Of a DNA stretch of 18,098 nt, positions 7,465 to 15,091 are shown piece after piece (the first letter of the stretch is position 1; the number at the start of each line of letters is the position of its first letter). Position numbers and translations under genes: made by a program. The DNA lies in NCBI GenBank assembly GCA_032251045.1, contig JAVVEW010000050.1, positions 1 to 18,098 on the forward strand, read 5' to 3'. This DNA comes from JAVVEW01 sp032251045 (GTDB lineage Bacteria > Pseudomonadota > Gammaproteobacteria > Methylococcales > Methylomonadaceae). The notes beneath the pieces were generated by a model that saw nothing but the letters and a program-made list of their open reading frames with translations, did no database searches and was not told where the DNA came from.

Positions 7465-9041
7465 CGGTACAAATCCTGGAATTGGCCGACCAATGCCTTG
7501 CGGTCAATTTTACCGTTGGCGTTTTTCGGCAAAGCGGAAAGTTGTTCGATCCGTTCCGGCACCATGAAGTTCGGCAATTTTGCCCGGCAGTGATTTTTCA
7601 GTATCGCGGCATCCAGCGTCACACCAGTTTCAACACTGACTACCGCCACCACCGCCTGGCCCAACGTGGGATGCTCAATGCCGATGGCCGCGGCCTCGCT
7701 AACCTGACCGGAAGCGTACAACACTTCCTCGACTTCGGTGGGGCTGACCCGGTAGCCCGAGGTTTTAATCATGTCATCGGTGCGGCCGACAAAATACAAA
7801 TAACCTTCTTCATCCAGGGTCACCCGGTCGCCGGACCAGACCGCGATTTCGGTCAACGGCAATTCGGCCAGCGCGCCGGGCGCGGGTTTGAAACGTTCGG
7901 CGGTTTTAACCGGGTCATTCCAGTAGCCCATGGCCACCAGGGAACCTTTATGCACCAACTCGCCCGGCTCATGCGGCGCGCACGGCGTGCCGTCGGGACG
8001 CACCACCAACACTTCGGCATTGGGGATGGCCTTGCCCATGGAATCGGGCCGACGGTCGATTTGCTCCGGCGGCAAATAAGTCGAACGAAACGCTTCGGTC
8101 AATCCGTACATCAGATAAAACCTGGCCTTGGGCGCTTTTGCGCGAATGGCATCGAGCACGGCCTTGGGCATTTTACCGCCGGAATTGGTCAGATAGCGCA
8201 AACCATTACCCGCTTCATCCGGCCAGTTGATCTTCGCCAGTTGCGCCCACAAAGGCGGTACCGCGGCCAGGCCGGTAATCCGATAGCGGTCTAAAGCCAG
8301 TACCACGTCGCGCGGCAACAGATAATCCAAAAGAACACATTGCCCGCCTTTAAGCATGGCCGTGGTCAGCTGGTTGAGGCCGTAGTCGAAACTGAACGGC
8401 AACGCCGCCAGCAGCCGGTCGTGTTCAGTGATTTCCAGATATTCGGCTACGCTTTGTGCGCCGCAAATCATATTGCGATGCGACAACACCACGCCTTTGG
8501 GCTTGCCGGTACTGCCTGAGGTGTACAAGATCGCCGCCATTTGGGTATCGATGGTAGCTGGCAAGGGTTTTGTTGCCGCCTGACCCAGAAAGTCGAACCA
8601 GGACAACAGCGCGTACGGCAATGCCGGTAGACCGGTCTCGGTGCTGTCATCGACCAGAATCACCCAGTCAAGACCAGGACACTCCAGCAAATTTTCTTTG
8701 AGACTTTGCCAGCGGCTGCTTGAGGTTATCAACACCCGGACATGACAATCATTCAGGATATGTTGAACCTGCCCTGCTTTCAGCACCGGATTGACCGGCA
8801 CGAACACCAGGCCGGCAAGATTGGCGGCAAAAAAACTGATGACGGTTTCGATCTGCTTGGGCAAGTACACCGCCACCCGTTGCTGAGGCGATAACGGCAA
8901 GGTCGAAAGCGCTAAAGCCTCTCGCGTTATCGCCTGCCATAGCGCGGCATAGTCAAGTTCCGTCTTTTTGTGAATCAGAGCGATGGCGTCAGGCCGGGAT
9001 TCGGCCGAGTTTGCCACCCAATGAGCCAGATTAGTGTGCAT
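7461..9041 (-). CDS. Acyl-CoA ligase (AMP-forming), exosortase A system-associated
   Basis: This 526-residue member of the adenylate-forming (ANL) superfamily has all core motifs in order: the P-loop YTSGSTGKPKG (173-183), MYGLTEA (311-317), SGDR (403-406), the hinge region FVGRTDDMIKTSGYRVSP (417-434) and the catalytic lysine in NANGKIDR (Lys511). It would activate a carboxylic acid with ATP and pass it to CoA or to a carrier-protein thiol; the acid is unknown. Pairing with a PLP decarboxylase in a four-base overlapping operon is the arrangement known from exosortase A loci, where both enzymes are thought to make an amino-acyl or related building block. A weak AGG lies about seven bases before the ATG. 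An upstream run of eight G on this strand (9112-9119) lies in the leader/promoter region. Confidence 0.9.
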   Translation of the reverse strand: MHTNLAHWVANSAESRPDAIALIHKKTELDYAALWQAITREALALSTLPLSPQQRVAVYLPKQIETVISFFAANLAGLVFVPVNPVLKAGQVQHILNDCHVRVLITSSSRWQSLKENLLECPGLDWVILVDDSTETGLPALPYALLSWFDFLGQAATKPLPATIDTQMAAILYTSGSTGKPKGVVLSHRNMICGAQSVAEYLEITEHDRLLAALPFSFDYGLNQLTTAMLKGGQCVLLDYLLPRDVVLALDRYRITGLAAVPPLWAQLAKINWPDEAGNGLRYLTNSGGKMPKAVLDAIRAKAPKARFYLMYGLTEAFRSTYLPPEQIDRRPDSMGKAIPNAEVLVVRPDGTPCAPHEPGELVHKGSLVAMGYWNDPVKTAERFKPAPGALAELPLTEIAVWSGDRVTLDEEGYLYFVGRTDDMIKTSGYRVSPTEVEEVLYASGQVSEAAAIGIEHPTLGQAVVAVVSVETGVTLDAAILKNHCRAKLPNFMVPERIEQLSALPKNANGKIDRKALVGQFQDLYR

Positions 9042-9317
9042 TTTAAGCCTGTGAAATCCGCATCAAGGCGGCTGATTGTTAGATATCTTAAGACGCCATA
9101 AAACACGATTGCCCCCCCCTAAAGACCACAAGAACAAAAGTCAGATCTTTAGTTTTGGTAGTTGAAATGTCGGCAGTGCCAGGTTTCGCATAACGATGCG
9201 TATACAACCATCATGGCTCGCATCATCGATTCCCCCCTTTGCTGGCAAAATGTTTTACCGGCCTGACGGGGTTGCAGTAAACTGCCCATTATCCTTCAAC
9301 TTTGCGCCGCCCAAAGC

Positions 9318-11885
9318 ATGACGAGCCACTCGCTTAACCAAGATAACGAATTGCCGCTCGATGATCCCGAACTGATCACGCAGGTTCTTGCCTTAAGTCC
9401 AGTCGCCATCACAGTGCTGGACGCACAGGGCAACATCATTCAGGCCAACCGGCGCGCCGAACAGATTCTGGGACTGACAGTCTCTGAGCTGCTCACCATG
9501 CGCTACAACACGCCAATCTGGCAGCACATGACACTGGACGGCAAACCTTACCCTGAGGATCAACAACCGTTCAGGCGTCTTAAAACCCATCGGCAGCCGA
9601 TACATAACCAGGAACAAATCATCCGTTGGCCCAATGGGGAGCGCAAAATTCTGCTCATTGACGGGGCTGTGCTGCCCTCGTCCCCCTGGCGGGCGGTGTT
9701 TACGGTTCAGGATATAACCGAACAACGCTTGCAACAATGGCTGGACATGGCCATGCATCAATTAATGGCGCTGATTGCCGAGCACCATCCACAGCTTGGC
9801 GATATATTGCAAACCGGCGTTGACTTACTGGCCAAATTGCTTTGGGATGTGCGCTTAGCGGTCTGGTTTGTTAAAGACCGGCATTTGCTTTATTCCGGCG
9901 CTGGCACCATGCCCCAGGCCTACATTGACCAGGTCAACGGCTTGCCACTACAGGAAGTTCCAGGCACCTGCGCACAGAATGCTCGCGACCCTCAGCAAAG
10001 CGTACCGGCCTTGCAAGCATTGGCCGAGCAATTCGATTTTCAAGGATGCTGGTCTCAGCCGATCACCAATCCACAAGGTCAAGTGCTGGGTCTGCTGGCC
10101 TGTTACTGCCGGCAAGCCCGTGCTAGTGCGGCGTTCGAGCAACGCGCTATCGTCGGTATCACGCAGATACTCAGCCTTGCCATGCAAAGCCACTACCAAC
10201 TGGAACAGCTGGAAACGTTCTTTGAAAAGTCCAACCATGCCTTATTGTTGGTTGATAACCAGCAACAAGTTCGCCGCGCCAATCAGCAAGCCTGCAGCTG
10301 GTTCCAATACCGTCTGGAAGAATTAGTTGGCATGAACGTGGCGCAATTGATACCGGCCCGGTTTCGCGCTCAACACACCCAGCATATCCAGCGCTATCAG
10401 AAAAGTCCTGAAGCCCGCCCTATGGGCCGCGGCCAGGATTTATCGGCCTTGCGCCGGGATGGCAGCGAATTCGACGCCCAGGTGGGGTTAACGCCCTTCA
10501 AGCTCGGGCCAGAACAAATGTACCTGGTCACCGTTAACGACATCACCGAACTTAAACAATCGGTGCAACGCCTGGAACAACTTGCCCATTACGACCAGCT
10601 CACGCAATTGCCCAACCGCCGATTTTTTCTGTCTCGGCTGGAAGCGGTTACGCGCCCTGGCCCACGCTCCATCAAAGGCTTTACGCTGATTATGGTAGAC
10701 CTGGATAATTTCAAGCAAGTCAACGACAGTCTAGGTCATGCAGCCGGGGATCATTTATTGATTGAAGTTGCCCGCCACCTGCGGCGCTCGATCCGTAAGC
10801 GTGACGTGGTAGCGCGCCTGGGCGGCGATGAATTTGCCCTACTACTGTTAAGTTGCACCCAGGTTGATGCAACCGTGCGGATTCTGCAACAATTGATGCG
10901 CGACATTGACCAAACCATCGACCTGGATGGCCATCATATCAAGGCAACGGTCAGCATGGGTGTGGCCCTCTATCCTCGTGACGGCAATGATGTCGGCACA
11001 CTACAGCGCAACGCCGACACGGCCCTGTATGCGGCCAAGGCAGCCGGACGCAACACCTTCCAGTTTTACCGGCAAGACCAGACCCAACAAGCCCATGAAC
11101 GCCTGTTTCTGGAACAAAACCTGCGCCGTGCCGTACTGGAACAGAATTTTAGTCTGGTGTATCAGCCTAAGCTGAATCTTGCCTCCGGACACATGTCAGG
11201 TGCCGAAGCACTGTTGCGCTGGCATCACCTCGAACGTGGCTGGATATCACCCAACCAATTCATTCCTATTGCCGAAGCGACCCGACTGATCAACGAAATT
11301 GGCCTCTGGGTGCTGCGCCAGACCTGTCGGCAAGGCCGGCTCTGGCTGGATCAGGGGCTGGTCTTTGATCAACTGGCGGTGAATGTGTCGGCCATCCAGA
11401 TTCAGCGTGACGGCTTTGTACAAGAAGTGTTGACGGTATTAGAACAAACCGGATTACCCGCCCAGCATCTGGAACTGGAAGTCACGGAAGGCTTTGTCAT
11501 GGAAAACACCACCTTTGCCATTAAACAACTCAACGCCTTGCGTGCGCACGGCATCACCATTGCCCTGGATGATTTCGGCACTGGTTATTCATCACTCAAC
11601 TACCTGAAACAACTGCCTATCGACCGGCTTAAAATTGATAAAATGTTTATCGATAGGATACCGGAAAGTCCGCCTGACCTGGCGATCTTGCAAAGCATTT
11701 TATTATTGGCGCATGGCCTGGCGCTTGATGTAGTTGCCGAAGGTGTTGAATCGGCCACACAACGTGATTTCCTGAAAACCCAAAGTTGCACCTTCATACA
11801 AGGCTACCTGTACAGCAAGCCGCTGCCCGCCGAGATCATGACACAACGATTGCAGCAAGCTAAACAATTTGGCCTGGATAGTTAA
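9318..11885 (+). CDS. PAS-GAF-PAS-GGDEF-EAL cyclic-di-GMP diguanylate cyclase/phosphodiesterase
   Basis: The 855-residue protein has no signal peptide or membrane helix and is probably cytoplasmic. Its domains are PAS (about 18-137, ending VQDITEQR), GAF (about 150-290), a second PAS (about 298-412, ending VNDITELK), GGDEF (about 422-585) and EAL (about 596-845). The cyclase signature GGDEF is intact (502-506), and RKRD (493-496) five residues before it matches the inhibitory I-site RxxD. The EAL domain keeps EALLRW (630-635), the ELEVTEG glutamates, DDFGTGYSS (751-759), LKIDK (771-775) and AEGVES (807-812), so phosphodiesterase activity is expected as well. It probably switches between making and degrading cyclic-di-GMP according to ligands of the sensor domains. 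It is monocistronic, and the start lacks a strong ribosome site. Confidence 0.95.
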   Translation: MTSHSLNQDNELPLDDPELITQVLALSPVAITVLDAQGNIIQANRRAEQILGLTVSELLTMRYNTPIWQHMTLDGKPYPEDQQPFRRLKTHRQPIHNQEQIIRWPNGERKILLIDGAVLPSSPWRAVFTVQDITEQRLQQWLDMAMHQLMALIAEHHPQLGDILQTGVDLLAKLLWDVRLAVWFVKDRHLLYSGAGTMPQAYIDQVNGLPLQEVPGTCAQNARDPQQSVPALQALAEQFDFQGCWSQPITNPQGQVLGLLACYCRQARASAAFEQRAIVGITQILSLAMQSHYQLEQLETFFEKSNHALLLVDNQQQVRRANQQACSWFQYRLEELVGMNVAQLIPARFRAQHTQHIQRYQKSPEARPMGRGQDLSALRRDGSEFDAQVGLTPFKLGPEQMYLVTVNDITELKQSVQRLEQLAHYDQLTQLPNRRFFLSRLEAVTRPGPRSIKGFTLIMVDLDNFKQVNDSLGHAAGDHLLIEVARHLRRSIRKRDVVARLGGDEFALLLLSCTQVDATVRILQQLMRDIDQTIDLDGHHIKATVSMGVALYPRDGNDVGTLQRNADTALYAAKAAGRNTFQFYRQDQTQQAHERLFLEQNLRRAVLEQNFSLVYQPKLNLASGHMSGAEALLRWHHLERGWISPNQFIPIAEATRLINEIGLWVLRQTCRQGRLWLDQGLVFDQLAVNVSAIQIQRDGFVQEVLTVLEQTGLPAQHLELEVTEGFVMENTTFAIKQLNALRAHGITIALDDFGTGYSSLNYLKQLPIDRLKIDKMFIDRIPESPPDLAILQSILLLAHGLALDVVAEGVESATQRDFLKTQSCTFIQGYLYSKPLPAEIMTQRLQQAKQFGLDS

Positions 11886-11918
11886 CTTGTCCGATGACGC
11901 TAAGCGAGACTGAAACAA

Positions 11919-11936
11919 GCATGGACAAAGCCATGC
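11919..11936 (-). terminator. Weak hairpin downstream of tRNA-Met and of the GGDEF-EAL gene
   Basis: GCATGG/CCATGC form six pairs around a six-base loop. On the minus strand TTGTTTC follows, making a weak terminator for the tRNA transcript; on the plus strand no T-run follows. Confidence 0.3.
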
Positions 11937-12092
11937 CAAAAAGGATATAGAGCACGAGCGACTGTGACGACATTTTGTGCTGACAGGAAGAGTCTATGAG
12001 CGCAGCTTTTGGGGTGGTTTTTGTGAGTGTCCCGCCAGTGCCTAACGATGTGGAAAGCTTGTAGGCTATGTCTTCGAGGTGATTGTTTTCCC

Positions 12093-12169
12093 TGGTGGCG
12101 ATGGGTGGACTTGAACCACCGACCCCGGGGTTATGAATCCCGTGCTCTAACCAGCTGAGCTACATCGCC
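12093..12169 (-). tRNA. tRNA-Met (anticodon CAT)
   Basis: A complete 77-base cloverleaf includes an encoded CCA. It has a seven-pair acceptor stem (GGCGATG/CATCGCC), a D arm GCTC-AGCTGGTTA-GAGC, the anticodon loop TTCATAA, a five-base variable region and a T arm GGTGG-TTCAAGT-CCACC. The acceptor begins with a normal G-C pair, so this is not the initiator tRNA, which carries a mismatch at 1-72. Elongator Met is most likely; a lysidine-modified Ile2 tRNA has the same CAT anticodon in the gene and cannot be excluded by eye. The last anticodon-stem pair (31-39) is A-C, leaving a four-pair stem. Confidence 0.93.
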
Positions 12170-12185
12170 GCTTGAGAAAACGAGC

Positions 12186-12214
12186 ATTATAGTTTTGGCC
12201 TTTACACACGTCAA
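12186..12214 (-). promoter_or_regulatory. Sigma70 promoter of tRNA-Met
   Basis: On the minus strand, TTGACG (12214-12209) and TATAAT (12191-12186) are separated by exactly 17 bases. The start site would be near 12179, ten bases before the mature tRNA. The GC-rich discriminator (GCTCG) fits stringent control of stable RNA. Confidence 0.88.
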
Positions 12215-12271
12215 GCATGCCATTGCAATCACCGTCATTCTCAATTTGAATCGTCTGGCGCAAAGATGGGA

Positions 12272-13174
12272 TTATTTGATTGTCAGCGTGAGCGCGGTTT
12301 GCCTCAGTTCATCGATAAAATGCTGGCAATAAGCCGGAAGGTATTGCGCTTCCTGGTAAGCGATTTTGGTTACCGCGCAGGGAATCAGGTCCGTCAGATC
12401 ACGCAACAGTAAATCATGATCCTGTTCGGGGTGATAGGCCATGCCGGCAATCAGCCCCACGCCAAGGCCCAACCTGACGTAGGTTTTAATAACATCGCTG
12501 TCGGCAGCTGAAAGCACAATATCCAGCTTGTTCGAGCAATGTGCAAACGCGGCCTCAATCTTGCTGCGTCCTGTATAGCCCGGCAAGTAGGTCAACACCG
12601 GGTATTGGGTGAGCCGTTCCAGGTCGAGCGGGCCTGTGGCCAGCGGATGATGCTTCTGCATCACCAGGCCATGATGCCAGGCATAGCAAGACTCAACGGT
12701 CAAAGTCTGGTCTTCGGCCACTTTTTCGGTACAAATAGCAAGATCCGCCTCGCCTTTATGCAGCAAATCCACCAGAGACTCGGGTGCTGACTGGATAATG
12801 TAGATTTTGACCTTGGGATGCTTGGCGCGAAACTTCTGGATCGGCCGGGGTAAAAAATATTTAGCTTGCGTGTGTGTGGTGGCAATCCTCAAGGTACCGA
12901 CATCGCCTTGTTGATGTTCAGCGGCAATGGTGTAGATATTTTGCCGGGCACCATGCATGACCTGCGCTTGATTAAGAACCTTCTCACCCAACGGCGTTGG
13001 CCCTAACAGCTTTTTACCATGCCGACGCACCACGGCCGCACCTAACTCCTGTTCCAGTAGCAATAGCTGGCGACTGACCGCCGATTGCACCAAATGCATT
13101 TTTTCTGCCGCACGAGACAGATTGTACCCGGTGTCATTGAGAATTCTGAGCAGTTCTATCTGAGTGAGATTCAT
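12272..13174 (-). CDS. CysB-type LysR family transcriptional regulator
   Basis: The protein has 300 residues. The N-terminal winged helix-turn-helix has LSRAAEKMHLVQSAVSRQL (about 19-37), where CysB has its recognition helix. The effector domain contains IATTHTQAKYFLP (97-109): Thr100, Thr102 and Gln103 coincide with the sulfate-binding residues of CysB, as does Thr149 in AICTE, and TGRS (201-204) matches the Thr202 region. This places it in the CysB/Cbl branch, which responds to sulfate, thiosulfate, acetylserine or APS and controls sulfur assimilation genes. No sulfur gene lies nearby, so its targets are unknown. I chose ATG 13174 (MNLTQIELL) over the frame open to 13249 because CysB proteins start this close to the helix-turn-helix. 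It is divergent from the candidate RNA and EAL-like gene. Confidence 0.88.
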   Translation of the reverse strand: MNLTQIELLRILNDTGYNLSRAAEKMHLVQSAVSRQLLLLEQELGAAVVRRHGKKLLGPTPLGEKVLNQAQVMHGARQNIYTIAAEHQQGDVGTLRIATTHTQAKYFLPRPIQKFRAKHPKVKIYIIQSAPESLVDLLHKGEADLAICTEKVAEDQTLTVESCYAWHHGLVMQKHHPLATGPLDLERLTQYPVLTYLPGYTGRSKIEAAFAHCSNKLDIVLSAADSDVIKTYVRLGLGVGLIAGMAYHPEQDHDLLLRDLTDLIPCAVTKIAYQEAQYLPAYCQHFIDELRQTALTLTIK

Positions 13175-13251
13175 AACAGCGATCCGTTTGCGTGAGTCAC
13201 ACAGCACACCATGCTCGGCTACCAAACTCGGCATCCTCATGGATAACACCC

Positions 13252-13288
13252 ATTATATCTTGAAAACAAATAAACATATCGAATTATA
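13252..13288 (-). promoter_or_regulatory. Two candidate -10 boxes for the CysB-type regulator
   Basis: Two perfect TATAAT hexamers face the regulator on the minus strand, at 13257-13252 and 13288-13283, in a very AT-rich stretch. Neither has a good -35 hexamer at 16-18 bases. They lie about 80 and 110 bases before ATG 13174 and also support rejecting a start near 13249. Confidence 0.4.
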
Positions 13289-13314
13289 TCGCTTTATTGC
13301 TGAACACAATTCGC

Positions 13315-13320
13315 TACAAT
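13315..13320 (+). promoter_or_regulatory. Candidate -10 box of the small RNA or leader at 13327
   Basis: TACAAT (five of six to consensus) lies seven bases before the first paired base of a long hairpin. The -35 region 16 bases upstream (TTTATT) is weak. Confidence 0.4.
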
Positions 13321-13326
13321 AACCCT

Positions 13327-13434
13327 CAAGTCGAATCAACCAGGAACAATTGATTCGGTTTAATGTGAGTCTCCTCGTATATCATTCAGGGACGTATACC
13401 ACTCCAGGCGGGGCTTTTATGCCCCGCTTTTTTT
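13327..13434 (+). ncRNA. Candidate small RNA or structured leader with two GGA-loop hairpins
   Basis: Hairpin 1 (13328-13361) has a 12-pair stem, including two G-U pairs, built on CGAATCAA/TTGATTCG. Its ten-base loop contains CAGGA. Hairpin 2 (13377-13399) has GTATAT/GTATAC (six pairs with one G-U) and an 11-base loop containing CAGGGA. A strong intrinsic terminator closes the element at 13408-13434. A -10 box at 13315 would start transcription at the foot of hairpin 1, giving about 108 bases. CARGGA in hairpin loops is the CsrA/RsmA binding pattern, so a CsrA-binding RNA is possible, but two sites are few compared with CsrB/RsmZ and I see no GacA box upstream. It could instead be an attenuating leader of the downstream EAL-like gene. 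I match it to no known RNA family. Confidence 0.45.
13408..13434 (+). terminator. Intrinsic terminator
   Basis: GCGGGGC (13408-13414) and GCCCCGC (13421-13427) make seven G-C pairs around the loop TTTTAT, followed by seven T. It is a textbook Rho-independent terminator ending 11 bases before ATG 13446, so it ends an upstream transcript or attenuates the EAL-like gene. Confidence 0.9.
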
Positions 13435-13445
13435 GCGAGATAGTC

Positions 13446-14243
13446 ATGCCATTACAAGATTTAGTCGAGTATTTTAACGACCGCCTGGAATGGGAGCATC
13501 ATGCCAATTTCCGGCCTTTTTTTTTCAAGGACAACCAGGTTTACGGGTTGTTTGGCCCCATCCGCATCGGTACCGATTTTCAGGCCATTACCCCACTAGA
13601 CGGCTCCGAACCCATCGGACAATGGGCGCGCTTACAGGTCAGCACCGAAGAAGTTCCGGATTTGCAGAACCACGAGCTTGAAGCGTTGTTGTCGCTGCCC
13701 GCTAGTCAGGCGATTCATCCTGATTCGATTGTTGATTTCGACCGCCTGGCCCGCACCGTACATATGTTGAACTTTTTGACCCTGCCGCAACCGGCTGGCG
13801 TGTTGCAGCTGGATGTTGACCCACGTCATGTGTTAGGCGTTAAACGCGATCATGGCGCTTATTTTCAGGAAGTGATCATAAAATGCGGCCTGCAACCCAG
13901 CGCGATTGCCATTCATTTGAAGTTGAGTTCAATTTATGCGCGCTATTACAAACACTTGCTGCAAGGCCTGGAAAACTACCGTCAGCGCGGTTATCAAGTA
14001 GCGCTACAGACTCCTGCCTTAACGCCCTCTTTGACCGCGCTGATCGATACCTTACAGCCTGACAGAGTCAGTCTTCCGCTATCTGTCGGAGCACTTAAGC
14101 AACACGCCGCGCTGAACAACATTCCGGCCGTTGCGATTGGGGTGGATGATCTGGATGCCATGCGTGATGCGCGTCTCCAAGGCTTTCAATGGGTTACCGG
14201 AACGCTCAAGGCGACAAACGCCTTGCTCAAAGAGGCCAGTTAG
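13446..14243 (+). CDS. Degenerate EAL-fold protein, probably not catalytic
   Basis: The 265-residue protein follows the EAL barrel along its whole length. LQLDVDPRHVL sits where EAL domains have the VNLS strand, CGLQPSAIAIHLKLS where they have the E(L/I)TES strand, YRQRGYQVALQTPALT at the DDFGTGYSS strand, PDRVSLPLSV at the LKID strand, and VAIGVDDLDAMRDARLQGFQWVTG at the AEGVE...GYxQG end. The metal- and substrate-binding residues are absent: no EAL, HLK for the glutamate strand, QTPA for DDFG, and Ser for the Lys of LKID. It probably lacks phosphodiesterase activity and may bind nucleotide or protein. The frame is open back to a TTG at 13350, but an intrinsic terminator fills that stretch, so I chose ATG 13446. 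The stop is three bases before the glutaredoxin-like gene. Confidence 0.72.
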   Translation: MPLQDLVEYFNDRLEWEHHANFRPFFFKDNQVYGLFGPIRIGTDFQAITPLDGSEPIGQWARLQVSTEEVPDLQNHELEALLSLPASQAIHPDSIVDFDRLARTVHMLNFLTLPQPAGVLQLDVDPRHVLGVKRDHGAYFQEVIIKCGLQPSAIAIHLKLSSIYARYYKHLLQGLENYRQRGYQVALQTPALTPSLTALIDTLQPDRVSLPLSVGALKQHAALNNIPAVAIGVDDLDAMRDARLQGFQWVTGTLKATNALLKEAS

Positions 14244-14246
14244 ACA

Positions 14247-14501
14247 ATGAACGAAACGACCGCCTGGTTGTTGTTAGGCACAGAGGGCTGTCATTTATGC
14301 GCTGAAGCCGAAGCGATGTTACTGGCGCAAGGTGTTCGGTCGCAGGTCACCGTGGTAGACATCGCTGAACAGGAACAATGGCAGGCCACTTATGCCACGC
14401 GCATCCCGGTGTTACTGCATAGCGCCAGCGGGGTCACGCTGGACTGGCCTTTTAATCCGGCGCAAATTCAGGCGGCCTGGGCCAAGACCAAGCCGCGCTG
14501 A
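14247..14501 (+). CDS. Glutaredoxin-like small thioredoxin-fold protein (DUF836)
   Basis: The 84-residue protein begins with a strand, then TEGCHLCAEAEAML (about 12-25) containing the redox motif CHLC (Cys15, Cys18) at the start of the first helix. The cis-proline segment TRIPVLLHS is at about residues 51-59, as in thioredoxin folds. Length and motifs fit the DUF836 glutaredoxin-like family, whose substrate is unknown. It follows the EAL-like gene after three bases, and an AGAGG about 11 bases before the ATG lies inside that gene, so they probably share a transcript. It is convergent with the pncC-like gene; the 65 bases between them hold no clear terminator. Confidence 0.9.
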   Translation: MNETTAWLLLGTEGCHLCAEAEAMLLAQGVRSQVTVVDIAEQEQWQATYATRIPVLLHSASGVTLDWPFNPAQIQAAWAKTKPR

Positions 14502-14566
14502 ACACCCCCCGTCCAACCCACGCAACCATTGCCGCGGCATAACGGCAGCCGCCCCAATCTTCTCAG

Positions 14567-15091
14567 TCAAGACAGGCCTGGCACTACGCTGGCCGCCGCG
14601 CCCAGGCGAACCTCAAGACCCAGCAGGGCTTGTTCGATGGTTTGCTTGCGTACGCTGTCGCGATCACCGGCAAACACAAATTTTTGACTATCCGCTGCCG
14701 CGTCACGGCATTGCCAGGCGATAAATACCGTTCCCACCGGTTTTTCCGAACTGCCCCCCATTGGCCCGGCCACCCCGGTCACCGCCAGCGCCCAGGTTAC
14801 CGGCGCGTGCGCCAACACCCCAGAACACATCGCTTCAGCGGTCGCCGCGCTGACTGCGCCGTCACGCGCCAGTGTCTCCGGCGTTACCTTCAAGCATTGC
14901 TGTTTGGCCTGATTACTGTAGGTCACCCAACCGCGCTCGAACCAGGCGGAGCTGCCGGGCACCGCCGTCAACACCCAACCAAGGCCACCACCGGTACAAG
15001 ATTCGGCCGTGCCCAGCAAATCGCCACGCGCTTGCAGCATACCGCCTACATGCTCGGCCAGTGCATACAAAGCTTTGTGTTCATCAAACAT
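14567..15091 (-). CDS. pncC: CinA-family nicotinamide-nucleotide amidase (PncC)
   Basis: The 174-residue protein corresponds to the stand-alone CinA C-terminal domain. The signature TAESCTGGGLGWVLTAVPGSS (28-48) carries the catalytic Ser31, YSNQAK has Lys63 as the probable partner, and GVAGPMGGSSEKPVGTV closes the active site (most relatives have GGSPEKP). The enzyme deamidates nicotinamide mononucleotide to nicotinate mononucleotide, recycling NMN made for example by NAD-dependent DNA ligase. Its start overlaps the end of the ferredoxin gene by eight bases. The N-terminal CinA (MoCF-like) domain is absent, as is normal for this form. Confidence 0.93.
   Translation of the reverse strand: MFDEHKALYALAEHVGGMLQARGDLLGTAESCTGGGLGWVLTAVPGSSAWFERGWVTYSNQAKQQCLKVTPETLARDGAVSAATAEAMCSGVLAHAPVTWALAVTGVAGPMGGSSEKPVGTVFIAWQCRDAAADSQKFVFAGDRDSVRKQTIEQALLGLEVRLGAAASVVPGLS

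Noticed and set aside
7452..8294. Plus-strand open frame of 280 codons
   Set aside because: It is antisense to the acyl-CoA ligase, which has all ANL motifs. It is a shadow of that gene's codon bias.
13350..13445. Upstream TTG start of the EAL-like gene
   Set aside because: The stretch is occupied by hairpins and an intrinsic terminator; ATG 13446 is the first sensible start after it.
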